This document shows, in pieces, positions 1 through 5,664 of a stretch of 5,664 nucleotides of DNA (positions within the stretch are counted from its first letter, which is position 1; each line of letters begins with the position of its first letter). The notes beneath the pieces were generated by a model. That model did no database searches. It saw only the letters and a program-made list of their open reading frames with translations, and had not been told where the DNA came from. The position numbers and the translations under genes are program-made. The stretch is from Deltaproteobacteria bacterium (GTDB lineage Bacteria; Desulfobacterota; DSM-4660; Desulfatiglandales; Desulfatiglandaceae). Location: assembly GCA_003646995.1 (NCBI GenBank), contig QMLZ01000205.1:1-5664 (forward strand), in the 5' to 3' direction.

Positions 1-1043
1 CGTCCCCTACTACCGGAAGCTGGTTCAAGGATTTCCCTTGGGCTTTCTTCTGGGACCCCACCGCTCGTGGGATCTGGTTTAACTGCGCAAAGCCTCCCTA
101 CGACAATAAGTGGGTCAGGTGGGCTTTGATCCTAGCAATCGATATGTATGAGGTGATGATAACCGCCTATGACGCTATCCAGATCCTTGTTCCTACTCAC
201 GCAGGAATGGGACCGGCCCAGTTTAACCTGTACCAGAAAGGGATGCTACCCTGGCTCAAAGAGTTTGCATTTGCAGATGGCTATAGGCCCTTTGATCCAG
301 ATCTGCCTGAGAGGCTACGGGAGTATGCGATCTTAAAGGGGTACATATCACCAACTGATCCCAGGGATCCCGTCGACGTATGGGGCCCGGGTTGGTGGCG
401 CCATGATCCTGAAAAAGCAGCAGAGCTGCTAGAGGCTCAGGGGTTTACAAAACGCCACGGCAAGTGGTACCTACCGGATGGAAAGCCTTGGAAGATAACC
501 ATCACTACACCCACTTATGAGGTCGATGCCACACGGCTTGCGTTCGCTGTGGCAGAGCAATGGCGGGAGTTCGGCATACAGGTTAAAGTCGATGTTCTCG
601 AATACACGCCGTTCTGGGACGCTCTCAACTACGGAAGGTTTGAGGTGGGCACTTACTGGAGCTCAATGGCCCAGGGAGGCATCGTAAAGGACCTTTGGTA
701 CAAACATGTGTGGTACCACAAGAGGCATCTCACGCCGGTTGGAGAATATACCTATTACAACAGTGTCCGCTGGGAGAATGAAAAGGTAAGTGCTTTGCTT
801 GACGACATGGCTGCCTTGCATCCGGACGATCCCAAACTGGTGGAGCTAGCCCGTGAGGTTTTGAAAGAGCTTATCAGAGAAATGCCGTTGGTCCCTGCTG
901 TCGACTGCAAGAAGTTCTCCCCATACGATACCTATTACTGGACCGGGTTCCCCAACGCCGACAATTACTATTGGGACCCCCTATTCTGGTGCGGTGGCTT
1001 CAAATGGATAACTCCACATCTCAAACCCACCAGGGGTGAATAG
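1..1043 (+). CDS. ABC transporter substrate-binding protein, family 5 (Opp/Dpp type), 5'-truncated; likely oligosaccharide-binding
   Basis: This is the C-terminal part of an extracytoplasmic solute receptor that delivers ligand to the permeases encoded next. The frame is open from base 3 to the TAG at 1041-1043, giving 346 residues; family members are usually about 500-650, so the signal peptide and first lobe lie outside the window. A TTG at 126 is inside the open frame and is not the true start. Family-5 features are visible: the WVRWALILAID segment (residues 37-47; compare VRxAlxxAID), DPEKAAELLEAQGF (about 135-148), a beta-rich lobe with the run WREFGIQVKVDVLEY (187-201), and a C-terminal YWTGFPNADN segment (312-321). 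The fragment has about 22 Trp in 346 residues, many paired with Tyr or Phe, as in family-5 receptors for oligosaccharides. Specificity is inferred from this and from the GH4 gene downstream; a peptide ligand cannot be excluded. Family assignment is firm. Confidence 0.9.
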   Translation, partial: SPTTGSWFKDFPWAFFWDPTARGIWFNCAKPPYDNKWVRWALILAIDMYEVMITAYDAIQILVPTHAGMGPAQFNLYQKGMLPWLKEFAFADGYRPFDPDLPERLREYAILKGYISPTDPRDPVDVWGPGWWRHDPEKAAELLEAQGFTKRHGKWYLPDGKPWKITITTPTYEVDATRLAFAVAEQWREFGIQVKVDVLEYTPFWDALNYGRFEVGTYWSSMAQGGIVKDLWYKHVWYHKRHLTPVGEYTYYNSVRWENEKVSALLDDMAALHPDDPKLVELAREVLKELIREMPLVPAVDCKKFSPYDTYYWTGFPNADNYYWDPLFWCGGFKWITPHLKPTRGE

Positions 1044-1056
1044 CTAAGGAGTAGCT

Positions 1057-1082
1057 GGGGAGCTGCCGCTTGGCAGCTCCCC
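1057..1082 (+). terminator. Perfect 11-bp stem-loop after the binding-protein gene; probable attenuator or mRNA-stabilising hairpin
   Basis: Arms GGGGAGCTGCC (1057-1067) and GGCAGCTCCCC (1072-1082) pair perfectly around a GCTT loop, starting 13 bases after the binding-protein stop codon. The bases that follow (TCTGTTC, 1083-1089) are only partly T, so it resembles a weak or partial terminator rather than a complete intrinsic one. In many binding-protein transporter operons a hairpin at this place lets the receptor be made in excess over the membrane parts, by partial termination or by protecting the upstream mRNA from 3' decay. That role is inferred here; the stem itself is directly visible. 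Confidence 0.75.
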
Positions 1083-1089
1083 TCTGTTC

Positions 1090-1095
1090 AAGGGG
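1090..1095 (+). promoter_or_regulatory. Ribosome binding site of the first permease gene
   Basis: AAGGGG lies 10 bases before the ATG at 1106, a slightly long spacer and an imperfect match to AAGGAGG. It also sits 7 bases beyond the hairpin, and its AGGGG part (1091-1095) could pair with CCCCT at 1079-1083 when the main stem is open. This is the weakest-looking ribosome site in the operon apart from that of the second permease. Confidence 0.5.
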
Positions 1096-1105
1096 CTAGA
1101 AGAAT

Positions 1106-2107
1106 ATGGCAAGATATATCACTAAGAGCTTAAGCTCAGTTGTAATCACTTTCTTGCTAGGGACTTTGATACTTTTCGTGATTAGCAGACTGTCTCCGAC
1201 AAATCCAATAGACGTTATGATGAGTAGATTAGCCGAGGCAGGGGCAAGTTTAACGCCCGAAGCGTACGAATCCATGAGAACCACATTTATGAAACTTTAT
1301 GGTTTGGACAAACCTCTGTTTGTGCAATATCTCTCGTTTATGAAGGGCCTCCTCGCCGGGGACCTAGGACCTTCCTTCTCCCATTTTCCTACTCCTGTGA
1401 CCGAACTTATCTACCGAGCTATGCCCTGGACAGTTGGCTTATTGACCGTGAGTATCTTGATTTCTTGGGTATTCGGTAACTTAATCGGAGCCATTGCTGG
1501 GTATTTTGATTACAAAAGGCTGTCGAAGATATTAGAAGGTGTTTCTTTAATCTTGAGTCTTATACCATATCCCGTCCTTGCCTTATCGCTAGCTTTGCTT
1601 TTCATATATGTTGTGCCACTTTTCCCTTATTTCGGTGGTGCTCCACCTGGTGTTTCTCCCCGGTTTTCGTGGCCCTATATTGTAGGGATTTTAGGGCATG
1701 CTTGCTTGCCTGCTCTATCTATAATACTGATAAACACCGGAATGTCAGTTGTCACTATGCGGGCACTCACCATTGGGGTGAAAACCGAAGACTACGTGGA
1801 GTACGCTGAGCTTAGAAAATTACCGCGGACGCACGTACTGGTGCACTACATATTGCGTAATTGTCTGTTGCCGCAAGTCACGGGGCTAGCGCTGAGCCTG
1901 GGACAAGTCTTCAGCGGGACCTTGGTAACGGAATATATATTTGCCTATCCTGGATTGGGCCAGTTAAGTTACTACGCGATTGTCAACGGAGATTACAATT
2001 TAGTTATGGGGATAGCCTTTTTTTCACTTGTCGGAATATGTATTGCGATCTTTTTATTAGAGCTTATTTATCCTCTAATAGATCCAAGGACTAGGGCGGG
2101 TGGATGA
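1106..2107 (+). CDS. ABC transporter permease, DppB/OppB family (BPD_transp_1)
   Basis: This is an inner-membrane channel subunit of the Opp/Dpp-type importer, 333 residues, the usual length for DppB-like proteins. A first membrane helix (about residues 7-28) is followed by a long external loop (about 30-105) with the family-typical YGLDKPLFVQY segment (65-75). Further hydrophobic segments lie near 107-130, 145-172, 192-215, 256-275 and 298-322. The coupling (EAA) loop runs from D229 to P256 and ends ILRNCLLP; the Gly normally found in it is Lys238. The C-terminal EYIFAYPGLGQL signature (276-287) is intact. The ATG start is preceded by AAGGGG and leads straight into the first helix, as expected. 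The 3' end overlaps the second permease by 8 bases. It should pair with that permease to form the pore; the cargo is probably a glycoside, judging from neighbouring genes. Confidence 0.93.
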   Translation: MARYITKSLSSVVITFLLGTLILFVISRLSPTNPIDVMMSRLAEAGASLTPEAYESMRTTFMKLYGLDKPLFVQYLSFMKGLLAGDLGPSFSHFPTPVTELIYRAMPWTVGLLTVSILISWVFGNLIGAIAGYFDYKRLSKILEGVSLILSLIPYPVLALSLALLFIYVVPLFPYFGGAPPGVSPRFSWPYIVGILGHACLPALSIILINTGMSVVTMRALTIGVKTEDYVEYAELRKLPRTHVLVHYILRNCLLPQVTGLALSLGQVFSGTLVTEYIFAYPGLGQLSYYAIVNGDYNLVMGIAFFSLVGICIAIFLLELIYPLIDPRTRAGG

Positions 2108-3005
2108 AATGCGGCGATTGAGAAAGGCGCTGGGAAGGATTTTTAACTATTGCAAGGCCTCCAAGTCTTTAAGCTTCGGTATTTCTGGGGTGGTCATATT
2201 GCTCATCTTGGGATTCGGTGTGGCTCCATTTGCGCCGTTCAATCCATGCCGGTGGGGCAAGGTTCCGCGTGACGAACCGCCCTCTCTATTACATCCTCTA
2301 GGTACCACCACCCTGGGACAGGACGTTTTCTGGCTGATTACACGTGCTATAAGGAATTCTTTGATGTTGGGAGCAGTAACAGCCGGACTCTCGATGGTGA
2401 TGGCTATTTTCATGGGATTTCTAGCTGGTTATTTGGATGAACGAATTTGGGGAAAGCTAGCAAACGAGATCATCAACGCTTTTTCTATAATACCAGGGTT
2501 GCCCTATCTAATGGTGCTTGCATTTGCGTTTAAGGATTACTTAAACATTGTAGTAATAGGGTTTTTTTTGTCGACCATTGGGTGGGCATGGCCTGCAAAG
2601 GCTTTGAGATCGATCGTCTTGGAGATGAGGAGACGAACACATGTGTATACTGGCGTTGCTTCAGGACTGAGTCTTTCCAAGCTTTTCGTACATGAGTTTT
2701 TGCCATACATCTTGCCATGGATAGCTACACAATCCCTTAATTTAGTAAGGTGGTCCATCGGGATGGAAACAACGTTAGGTGTGTTTGGTTTGTCCTCGAT
2801 GGAAGAGGCGACCATTGGCACGATGCTATATTGGGCTATGCAATATCAGGCACTTTTGAGAGGAATATGGTGGTGGCTTAGCACGCCCATTATAACGGTG
2901 GTGTTGCTTATATCATCGCTTTACTATTTTTCAATAGGACTTGGTGAACTACTTAATCCCAAGAGTCGTCTAGCCCAAGTTAGGAGGAGTACATGGGCAG
3001 GATAA
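2100..3005 (+). CDS. ABC transporter permease, DppC/OppC family (BPD_transp_1)
   Basis: This is the second channel subunit of the importer, 301 residues, normal for DppC-like proteins. A short positively charged cytoplasmic N-terminus precedes helix 1 (about 23-45). The DppC hallmark HPLGTTTLGQDVF (65-77) follows, then hydrophobic segments near 85-110, 125-143, 148-165, 205-225 and 262-282. The coupling loop (about 182-206) contains VASGLSLSKLF and ends FLPYILP, with the conserved Gly present (G189). The C-terminus ends near LGELLNPKSR, similar to the family's usual ending. The start is uncertain: GTG at 2100 has AAGGA nine bases upstream, while ATG at 2109 has GGTGG five bases upstream; the protein changes by only three residues. 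It overlaps the first permease by 8 bases and the first ATPase by 13. An eight-T run at 2562-2569 leaves the frame intact. Confidence 0.93.
   Translation: MDEMRRLRKALGRIFNYCKASKSLSFGISGVVILLILGFGVAPFAPFNPCRWGKVPRDEPPSLLHPLGTTTLGQDVFWLITRAIRNSLMLGAVTAGLSMVMAIFMGFLAGYLDERIWGKLANEIINAFSIIPGLPYLMVLAFAFKDYLNIVVIGFFLSTIGWAWPAKALRSIVLEMRRRTHVYTGVASGLSLSKLFVHEFLPYILPWIATQSLNLVRWSIGMETTLGVFGLSSMEEATIGTMLYWAMQYQALLRGIWWWLSTPIITVVLLISSLYYFSIGLGELLNPKSRLAQVRRSTWAG
2982..2987 (+). promoter_or_regulatory. Strong ribosome binding site of the first ATPase gene
   Basis: AGGAGG stands five bases before the ATG at 2993, inside the end of the second permease gene. It fixes the ATPase start and makes translational coupling with the permease likely. 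Confidence 0.85.
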
Positions 3006-3976
3006 TCGAACTTCGAAATGTAAGCGCTTACTATAAAATTGGTCGGGACTTATATGTGCGTGCAGTGGATGGTGTTTCTTTCTCTGTGGAGGAAGGCGAG
3101 ATCCTTGGAATAGCTGGAGAGTCCGGTTGTGGAAAGACCACCCTTATAAAAGTGTGTACTGCCTCAATCAACCCCCCTTTAACTATGGCCGGTGGCAATG
3201 TTTTCTACTGCGTGGAAGGGAAAAGAATCGACCTTTTAGCACTTAGCGAAGAGGAAGTTCGAAGACTCAGATGGGAATTTTTCACTTTGGTGCCACAGGC
3301 GGCGATGAACTCACTAAATCCTGTGAAAAAAATAGGTGCGATTTTCTCAGAGACGCTACGGGCATGCACTAAGAGCACAAACAAAGGACGGATCAAGGAA
3401 ATTGTCCATGAGGTCCTTGACAGCCTTGGGCTACCTAGCGAGGTCCTAGGAATGTATCCTTGCCAACTCAGTGGAGGGATGAAACAAAGGATCGTCGTTG
3501 CCTTAGCAACTGTAACAACACCGAAGGTTATCTTTTGTGATGAACCTACTACAGGGCTAGATTTAGTGACACAAAAAGGCATTCTTCAGTTCCTGCAAGA
3601 AAAAGCTAGGGCAACAAACTCAACGCTGATTTTAGTCTCCCATGATATAGGTATTCAGGCTCAAGTGACTGATATATTAGCTATTGCATACGCAGGGAAG
3701 ATTGTGGAAATAGGTCCTACAGAAGAGATCTTCGCTAAACCCCTTCATCCGTATACAATTAAGCTGATTAGTTCCCTACCGGTGATTGGAGATCGGTCTT
3801 CGAAAGCTGGTCTAGCAGGGACCCCTCCGTCTTTGGTAAGGCCACCTCAAGGGTGTAGGTTTCATCCGAGATGTGTTTTGGCGGAAGATATATGTGAAAG
3901 AGAGGAGCCTCCGCTTATAGAGGTGCGTTCTAACCATTATGTAGCTTGTTTTAAGAGCGGAGAGGTCGAGAGGTGA
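2993..3976 (+). CDS. ABC transporter ATP-binding protein, DppD/OppD type
   Basis: This is a cytoplasmic ATPase subunit that hydrolyses ATP to drive import, 327 residues, standard for DppD. All nucleotide-site elements are visible: Walker [10 protein letters not shown] (42-50), Q-loop Gln102 in [11 protein letters not shown], signature LSGGMKQR (159-166), Walker B VIFCDEP with catalytic Glu184, D-loop TTGLD (186-190) and switch His217 in SHD. The C-terminal oligopeptide/dipeptide extension follows LHPYT (251-255) and has four cysteines: C288, C294, C301 and C319 (spacing x5, x6, x17). That cysteine pattern is shared with the second ATPase and, in this family, has been linked to an iron-sulphur cluster. 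The start is an ATG with an AGGAGG site. The gene overlaps the second permease by 13 bases and the second ATPase by 4. It should form a heterodimer with the latter; both catalytic halves look competent. Confidence 0.95.
   Translation: MGRIIELRNVSAYYKIGRDLYVRAVDGVSFSVEEGEILGIAGESGCGKTTLIKVCTASINPPLTMAGGNVFYCVEGKRIDLLALSEEEVRRLRWEFFTLVPQAAMNSLNPVKKIGAIFSETLRACTKSTNKGRIKEIVHEVLDSLGLPSEVLGMYPCQLSGGMKQRIVVALATVTTPKVIFCDEPTTGLDLVTQKGILQFLQEKARATNSTLILVSHDIGIQAQVTDILAIAYAGKIVEIGPTEEIFAKPLHPYTIKLISSLPVIGDRSSKAGLAGTPPSLVRPPQGCRFHPRCVLAEDICEREEPPLIEVRSNHYVACFKSGEVER
3959..3965 (+). promoter_or_regulatory. Ribosome binding site supporting the GTG start of the second ATPase
   Basis: GGAGAGG lies seven bases before the GTG at 3973. 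It supports this start, and the four-base GTGA overlap with the upstream stop, over the in-frame TTG at 3982. Confidence 0.6.
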
Positions 3977-4992
3977 TTGGTTTGAGGAAAGAGAAAACCC
4001 TCCTCGACTTACGGGGTGTGACACGGGTCTTTCGGACCGGTCTATATCTCGGCGCTGCATTTAGAGCTGTGGATGACGTAAGTTTCTGCGTCAGAGAAAA
4101 GACATGCGAAATAATCGCAGGTGAAAGTGGCTCGGGGAAGTCAACGTTGGCTAAAATGGTTTTGGGAATCTTAAAACCCAGTGCAGGTGAGGTGTTGTAC
4201 AAAGGAAGGAATATTTTCAGGTTGAGAGGCGGGGAGAGAAAGGAGTTCAAACGTGAAGTCCAACCAGTGTTTCAAGACCCTTTCGAGACATTCAATCCCT
4301 TCCGCAAAGTCACAGACTACCTTGAAGCCACTGCCTTGAATTTCGGTATGGCCAAATCAAGGAGGGAAGCAATCCGGCTTATTGATGACCGTTTACAGAG
4401 AATAGGGATGGATCCGCATGACGTACATGGAAAATTTCCCCATGAATTTTCAGGGGGACAGCTGCAGCGGCTGTCAATAGCCAGGGCCTTGATGGCAAAC
4501 CCTCGTCTGCTGGTTGCCGACGAGCCTGTCTCCATGGTTGATGCATCGGTTAGGGTGGACATTCTAGCACTTTTTGTGGAACTGATGGTAGGCTCTAATA
4601 TGTCGGTCATATACATCACGCATGATTTGTCCACCGCTTACTATTTGGGCGTACAAACAAACGCTGAGATCATCATCATGTATCGAGGCGAGTGCGTCGA
4701 AAAGGGCTCAGTAGAGGAAGTTCTAATCAATCCTTTACATCCGTACAGTGAAATGCTGCTCGACGCGCTTCCCGAGCCGAATCCACAGAGAAAATGGACA
4801 AGTCGTGCCCGATTGCCTTCTTTAACACTGAAAGAATTCCGGAAAAATGGTTGTAAATTTGCTGAAAGATGTCAGCGTGCGGCTCAGATATGCTTCGAGA
4901 AACGGCCACCATTATCTTACGTCGACAACCGAGCGGTCAGATGTTGGGTTGTGGAGGAGAAAGTGCTAAAGGAGGGACACCATGAGGCTTAA
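3973..4992 (+). CDS. ABC transporter ATP-binding protein, DppF/OppF type
   Basis: This is the partner ATPase of the importer, 339 residues, usual for DppF/OppF. Visible elements are Walker A GESGSGKST (50-58), Q-loop Gln101 in VFQDPFETFNPF, signature FSGGQLQR (159-166), Walker B LLVADEP with catalytic Glu184, D-loop region SMVDASVR (187-194) and switch His217 in THD. The VFQDP segment is typical of the F-type subunit. The EPVSMVD form, in place of the common EPTSALD, also occurs in Opp-type transporters that import oligosaccharides; this is recalled family knowledge and only suggestive. The C-terminal extension after NPLHPYSE has cysteines C294, C300, C307 and C324 (spacing x5, x6, x16), matching the first ATPase. 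Translation most likely starts at GTG 3973 within a GTGA stop-start overlap; TTG at 3982 is an alternative. The 3' end overlaps the GH4 gene by 11 bases. Confidence 0.95.
   Translation: MIGLRKEKTLLDLRGVTRVFRTGLYLGAAFRAVDDVSFCVREKTCEIIAGESGSGKSTLAKMVLGILKPSAGEVLYKGRNIFRLRGGERKEFKREVQPVFQDPFETFNPFRKVTDYLEATALNFGMAKSRREAIRLIDDRLQRIGMDPHDVHGKFPHEFSGGQLQRLSIARALMANPRLLVADEPVSMVDASVRVDILALFVELMVGSNMSVIYITHDLSTAYYLGVQTNAEIIIMYRGECVEKGSVEEVLINPLHPYSEMLLDALPEPNPQRKWTSRARLPSLTLKEFRKNGCKFAERCQRAAQICFEKRPPLSYVDNRAVRCWVVEEKVLKEGHHEA
4970..4975 (+). promoter_or_regulatory. Strong ribosome binding site of the GH4 gene
   Basis: AGGAGG stands six bases before the ATG at 4982, inside the end of the second ATPase gene. 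It decides the GH4 start and shows that the enzyme is translated as part of the transporter operon. Confidence 0.85.
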
Positions 4993-5664
4993 GGTTCCTA
5001 AGATATTGATCGTTGGAGCTGGAAGCTTCTTTACCAATTTCTGGGTCCGAGACATTGCGCTCATTCCGGGCTTGGAAGGGGGAATCTTTGCACTTGTGGA
5101 TGTAGACCCTGTACGCTTGAAGCTCGCTGTCGATACCGCGAGAAAAACGTTGGAGAAACTCGGGAAGGAAAAGAAGTGGAGGATCATCGCCTCCGTGCAT
5201 CGTGAGGAATTGATGCCCGATACTGATTATCTAATCAATACAATTGAAGTCTCAGGTACAGAAACTGTCAGGTACGATTATGAGATTCCTAAGAGATACG
5301 GGGTAGATCAATGTATTGGTGATACCATAGGGCCAGGTGGGATAATGAAGGCGTTGAGAACGATTCCAGTGTGGCTTGGAATCTTAAGAGATGCTGAAAG
5401 ATTATGCCCGGATGCACTAGTTCTTAATTACACAAATCCCATGTCCATGATGGTACTGGCGGCTGGGATGACGACCGATTTGCCTGTGATCGGACTCTGT
5501 CACTCCGTTCAGCACACATCCAAACAACTGGCAGAATATACCGGTGTTCCTTACAAGGAATTGGAATGGGAATGCGCGGGTATCAATCACATGTCTTGGT
5601 TCATTAAACTCAGGCACAATGGGCAAGATCTATACCCTCTCTTAAAAGAAAAGGCGCAAGAACC
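4982..5664 (+). CDS. Glycoside hydrolase family 4, MelA-like (putative alpha-galactosidase), 3'-truncated
   Basis: GH4 enzymes cleave glycosidic bonds in the cytoplasm by an unusual NAD- and divalent-metal-dependent oxidation-elimination mechanism. The window holds 227 residues; full proteins are usually about 430-480. The N-terminus is a Rossmann fold: GAGSFF (12-17) for the dinucleotide and LVDVDP (38-43) with the acidic residues for the adenosine ribose. Then come INTIEVSG (85-92), IGDTIGPGGIMKALRTIP (112-129) and NYTNPMSM (149-156). The metal and substrate motif CHSV is at 173-176, with GINH ending at His203; Cys173 and His203 are the expected metal ligands. The IGDTIGPGGI, CHSVQ and CAGINHMSW segments resemble MelA alpha-galactosidases; a related alpha-glycoside or galacturonide specificity is possible. 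The catalytic Tyr expected near residues 240-265 lies past the edge, so activity cannot be judged. It overlaps the second ATPase by 11 bases, which suggests it acts on the imported cargo. Confidence 0.92.
   Translation, partial: MRLKVPKILIVGAGSFFTNFWVRDIALIPGLEGGIFALVDVDPVRLKLAVDTARKTLEKLGKEKKWRIIASVHREELMPDTDYLINTIEVSGTETVRYDYEIPKRYGVDQCIGDTIGPGGIMKALRTIPVWLGILRDAERLCPDALVLNYTNPMSMMVLAAGMTTDLPVIGLCHSVQHTSKQLAEYTGVPYKELEWECAGINHMSWFIKLRHNGQDLYPLLKEKAQE

Noticed and set aside
126..128. TTG as the start of the receptor gene.
   Set aside because: The frame stays open to the left edge and the upstream residues continue the family-5 fold, so the true start is outside the window.
1046..1051. AAGGAG just after the receptor stop codon, resembling a ribosome site for a small gene.
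   Set aside because: No ATG, GTG or TTG follows at a usable distance; the next TTG is at 1070-1072 inside the hairpin.
1057..1089. Hairpin read as a full intrinsic terminator ending the operon.
   Set aside because: The tail is T-poor, and the downstream genes clearly belong to the same transporter with no promoter visible in the short gap.
1861..2094. Plus-strand 77-codon open frame inside the first permease gene.
   Set aside because: It lies in another frame of a well-conserved permease and has no recognisable domain or ribosome site.
3326..3332. Seven-A run in the first ATPase as a programmed frameshift site.
   Set aside because: The full-length ATPase is read without any shift, the alternative frames give no domain, and no downstream stimulatory structure was seen.
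3205..3582. Minus-strand 125-codon open frame opposite the first ATPase gene.
   Set aside because: It is antisense to the conserved ATPase core and its low-complexity Ser/Leu-rich product has no known motif; the other reverse frames are rejected likewise.
1..5664. CRISPR, transposon, tRNA or integrated-element signatures.
   Set aside because: No spaced direct repeats, terminal inverted repeats, transposase-like or tRNA-like sequence was found; nearly every base is in the six genes.

Overview
The window is one compact plus-strand operon segment for solute uptake and breakdown. It holds the 3' part of an extracytoplasmic substrate-binding protein gene (1-1043), two ABC permease genes (1106-2107, 2100-3005), two ABC ATPase genes (2993-3976, 3973-4992), and the first half of a family-4 glycoside hydrolase gene (4982 to the window edge). 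By fold and gene order this is an oligopeptide/dipeptide-type (Opp/Dpp, SBP family 5) importer. The linked GH4 enzyme and the tryptophan-rich binding protein argue that the cargo is a short oligosaccharide or glycoside rather than a peptide.

Layout: the binding-protein gene is cut by the left edge. It is followed by a 62-base gap, the only gap between genes, which contains a perfect 11-bp GC-rich stem-loop. From 1106 onwards all five genes overlap their neighbours by 8, 13, 4 and 11 bases, so they look co-transcribed and translationally coupled. No promoter, tRNA, rRNA, CRISPR array, transposon or attachment site was seen. Apart from the 62-base gap, no sequence is left without a gene.

How the genes work together (inference): the binding protein captures a glycoside outside the membrane and the two permeases form the channel. 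The two ATPases, both with complete Walker A, signature, Walker B and His-switch motifs, power import. The GH4 enzyme, which carries the Cys-His-Ser-Val metal motif typical of alpha-galactosidases of the MelA type, would then hydrolyse the imported sugar in the cytoplasm by the NAD- and metal-dependent GH4 mechanism.

Organism: Shine-Dalgarno sites, GTG starts, GH4 and tight overlaps point to a bacterium. Frequent AGA/AGG and ATA codons and the Opp-type sugar transporter would suit a thermophile such as a Thermotoga-like or Firmicutes-like lineage, but the window cannot settle this. I do not see a clearly new type of system. The points most worth a second look are the likely sugar specificity of the Opp-type transporter, the hairpin between the binding-protein gene and the permease genes, and a Gly-to-Lys change in the coupling loop of the first permease.
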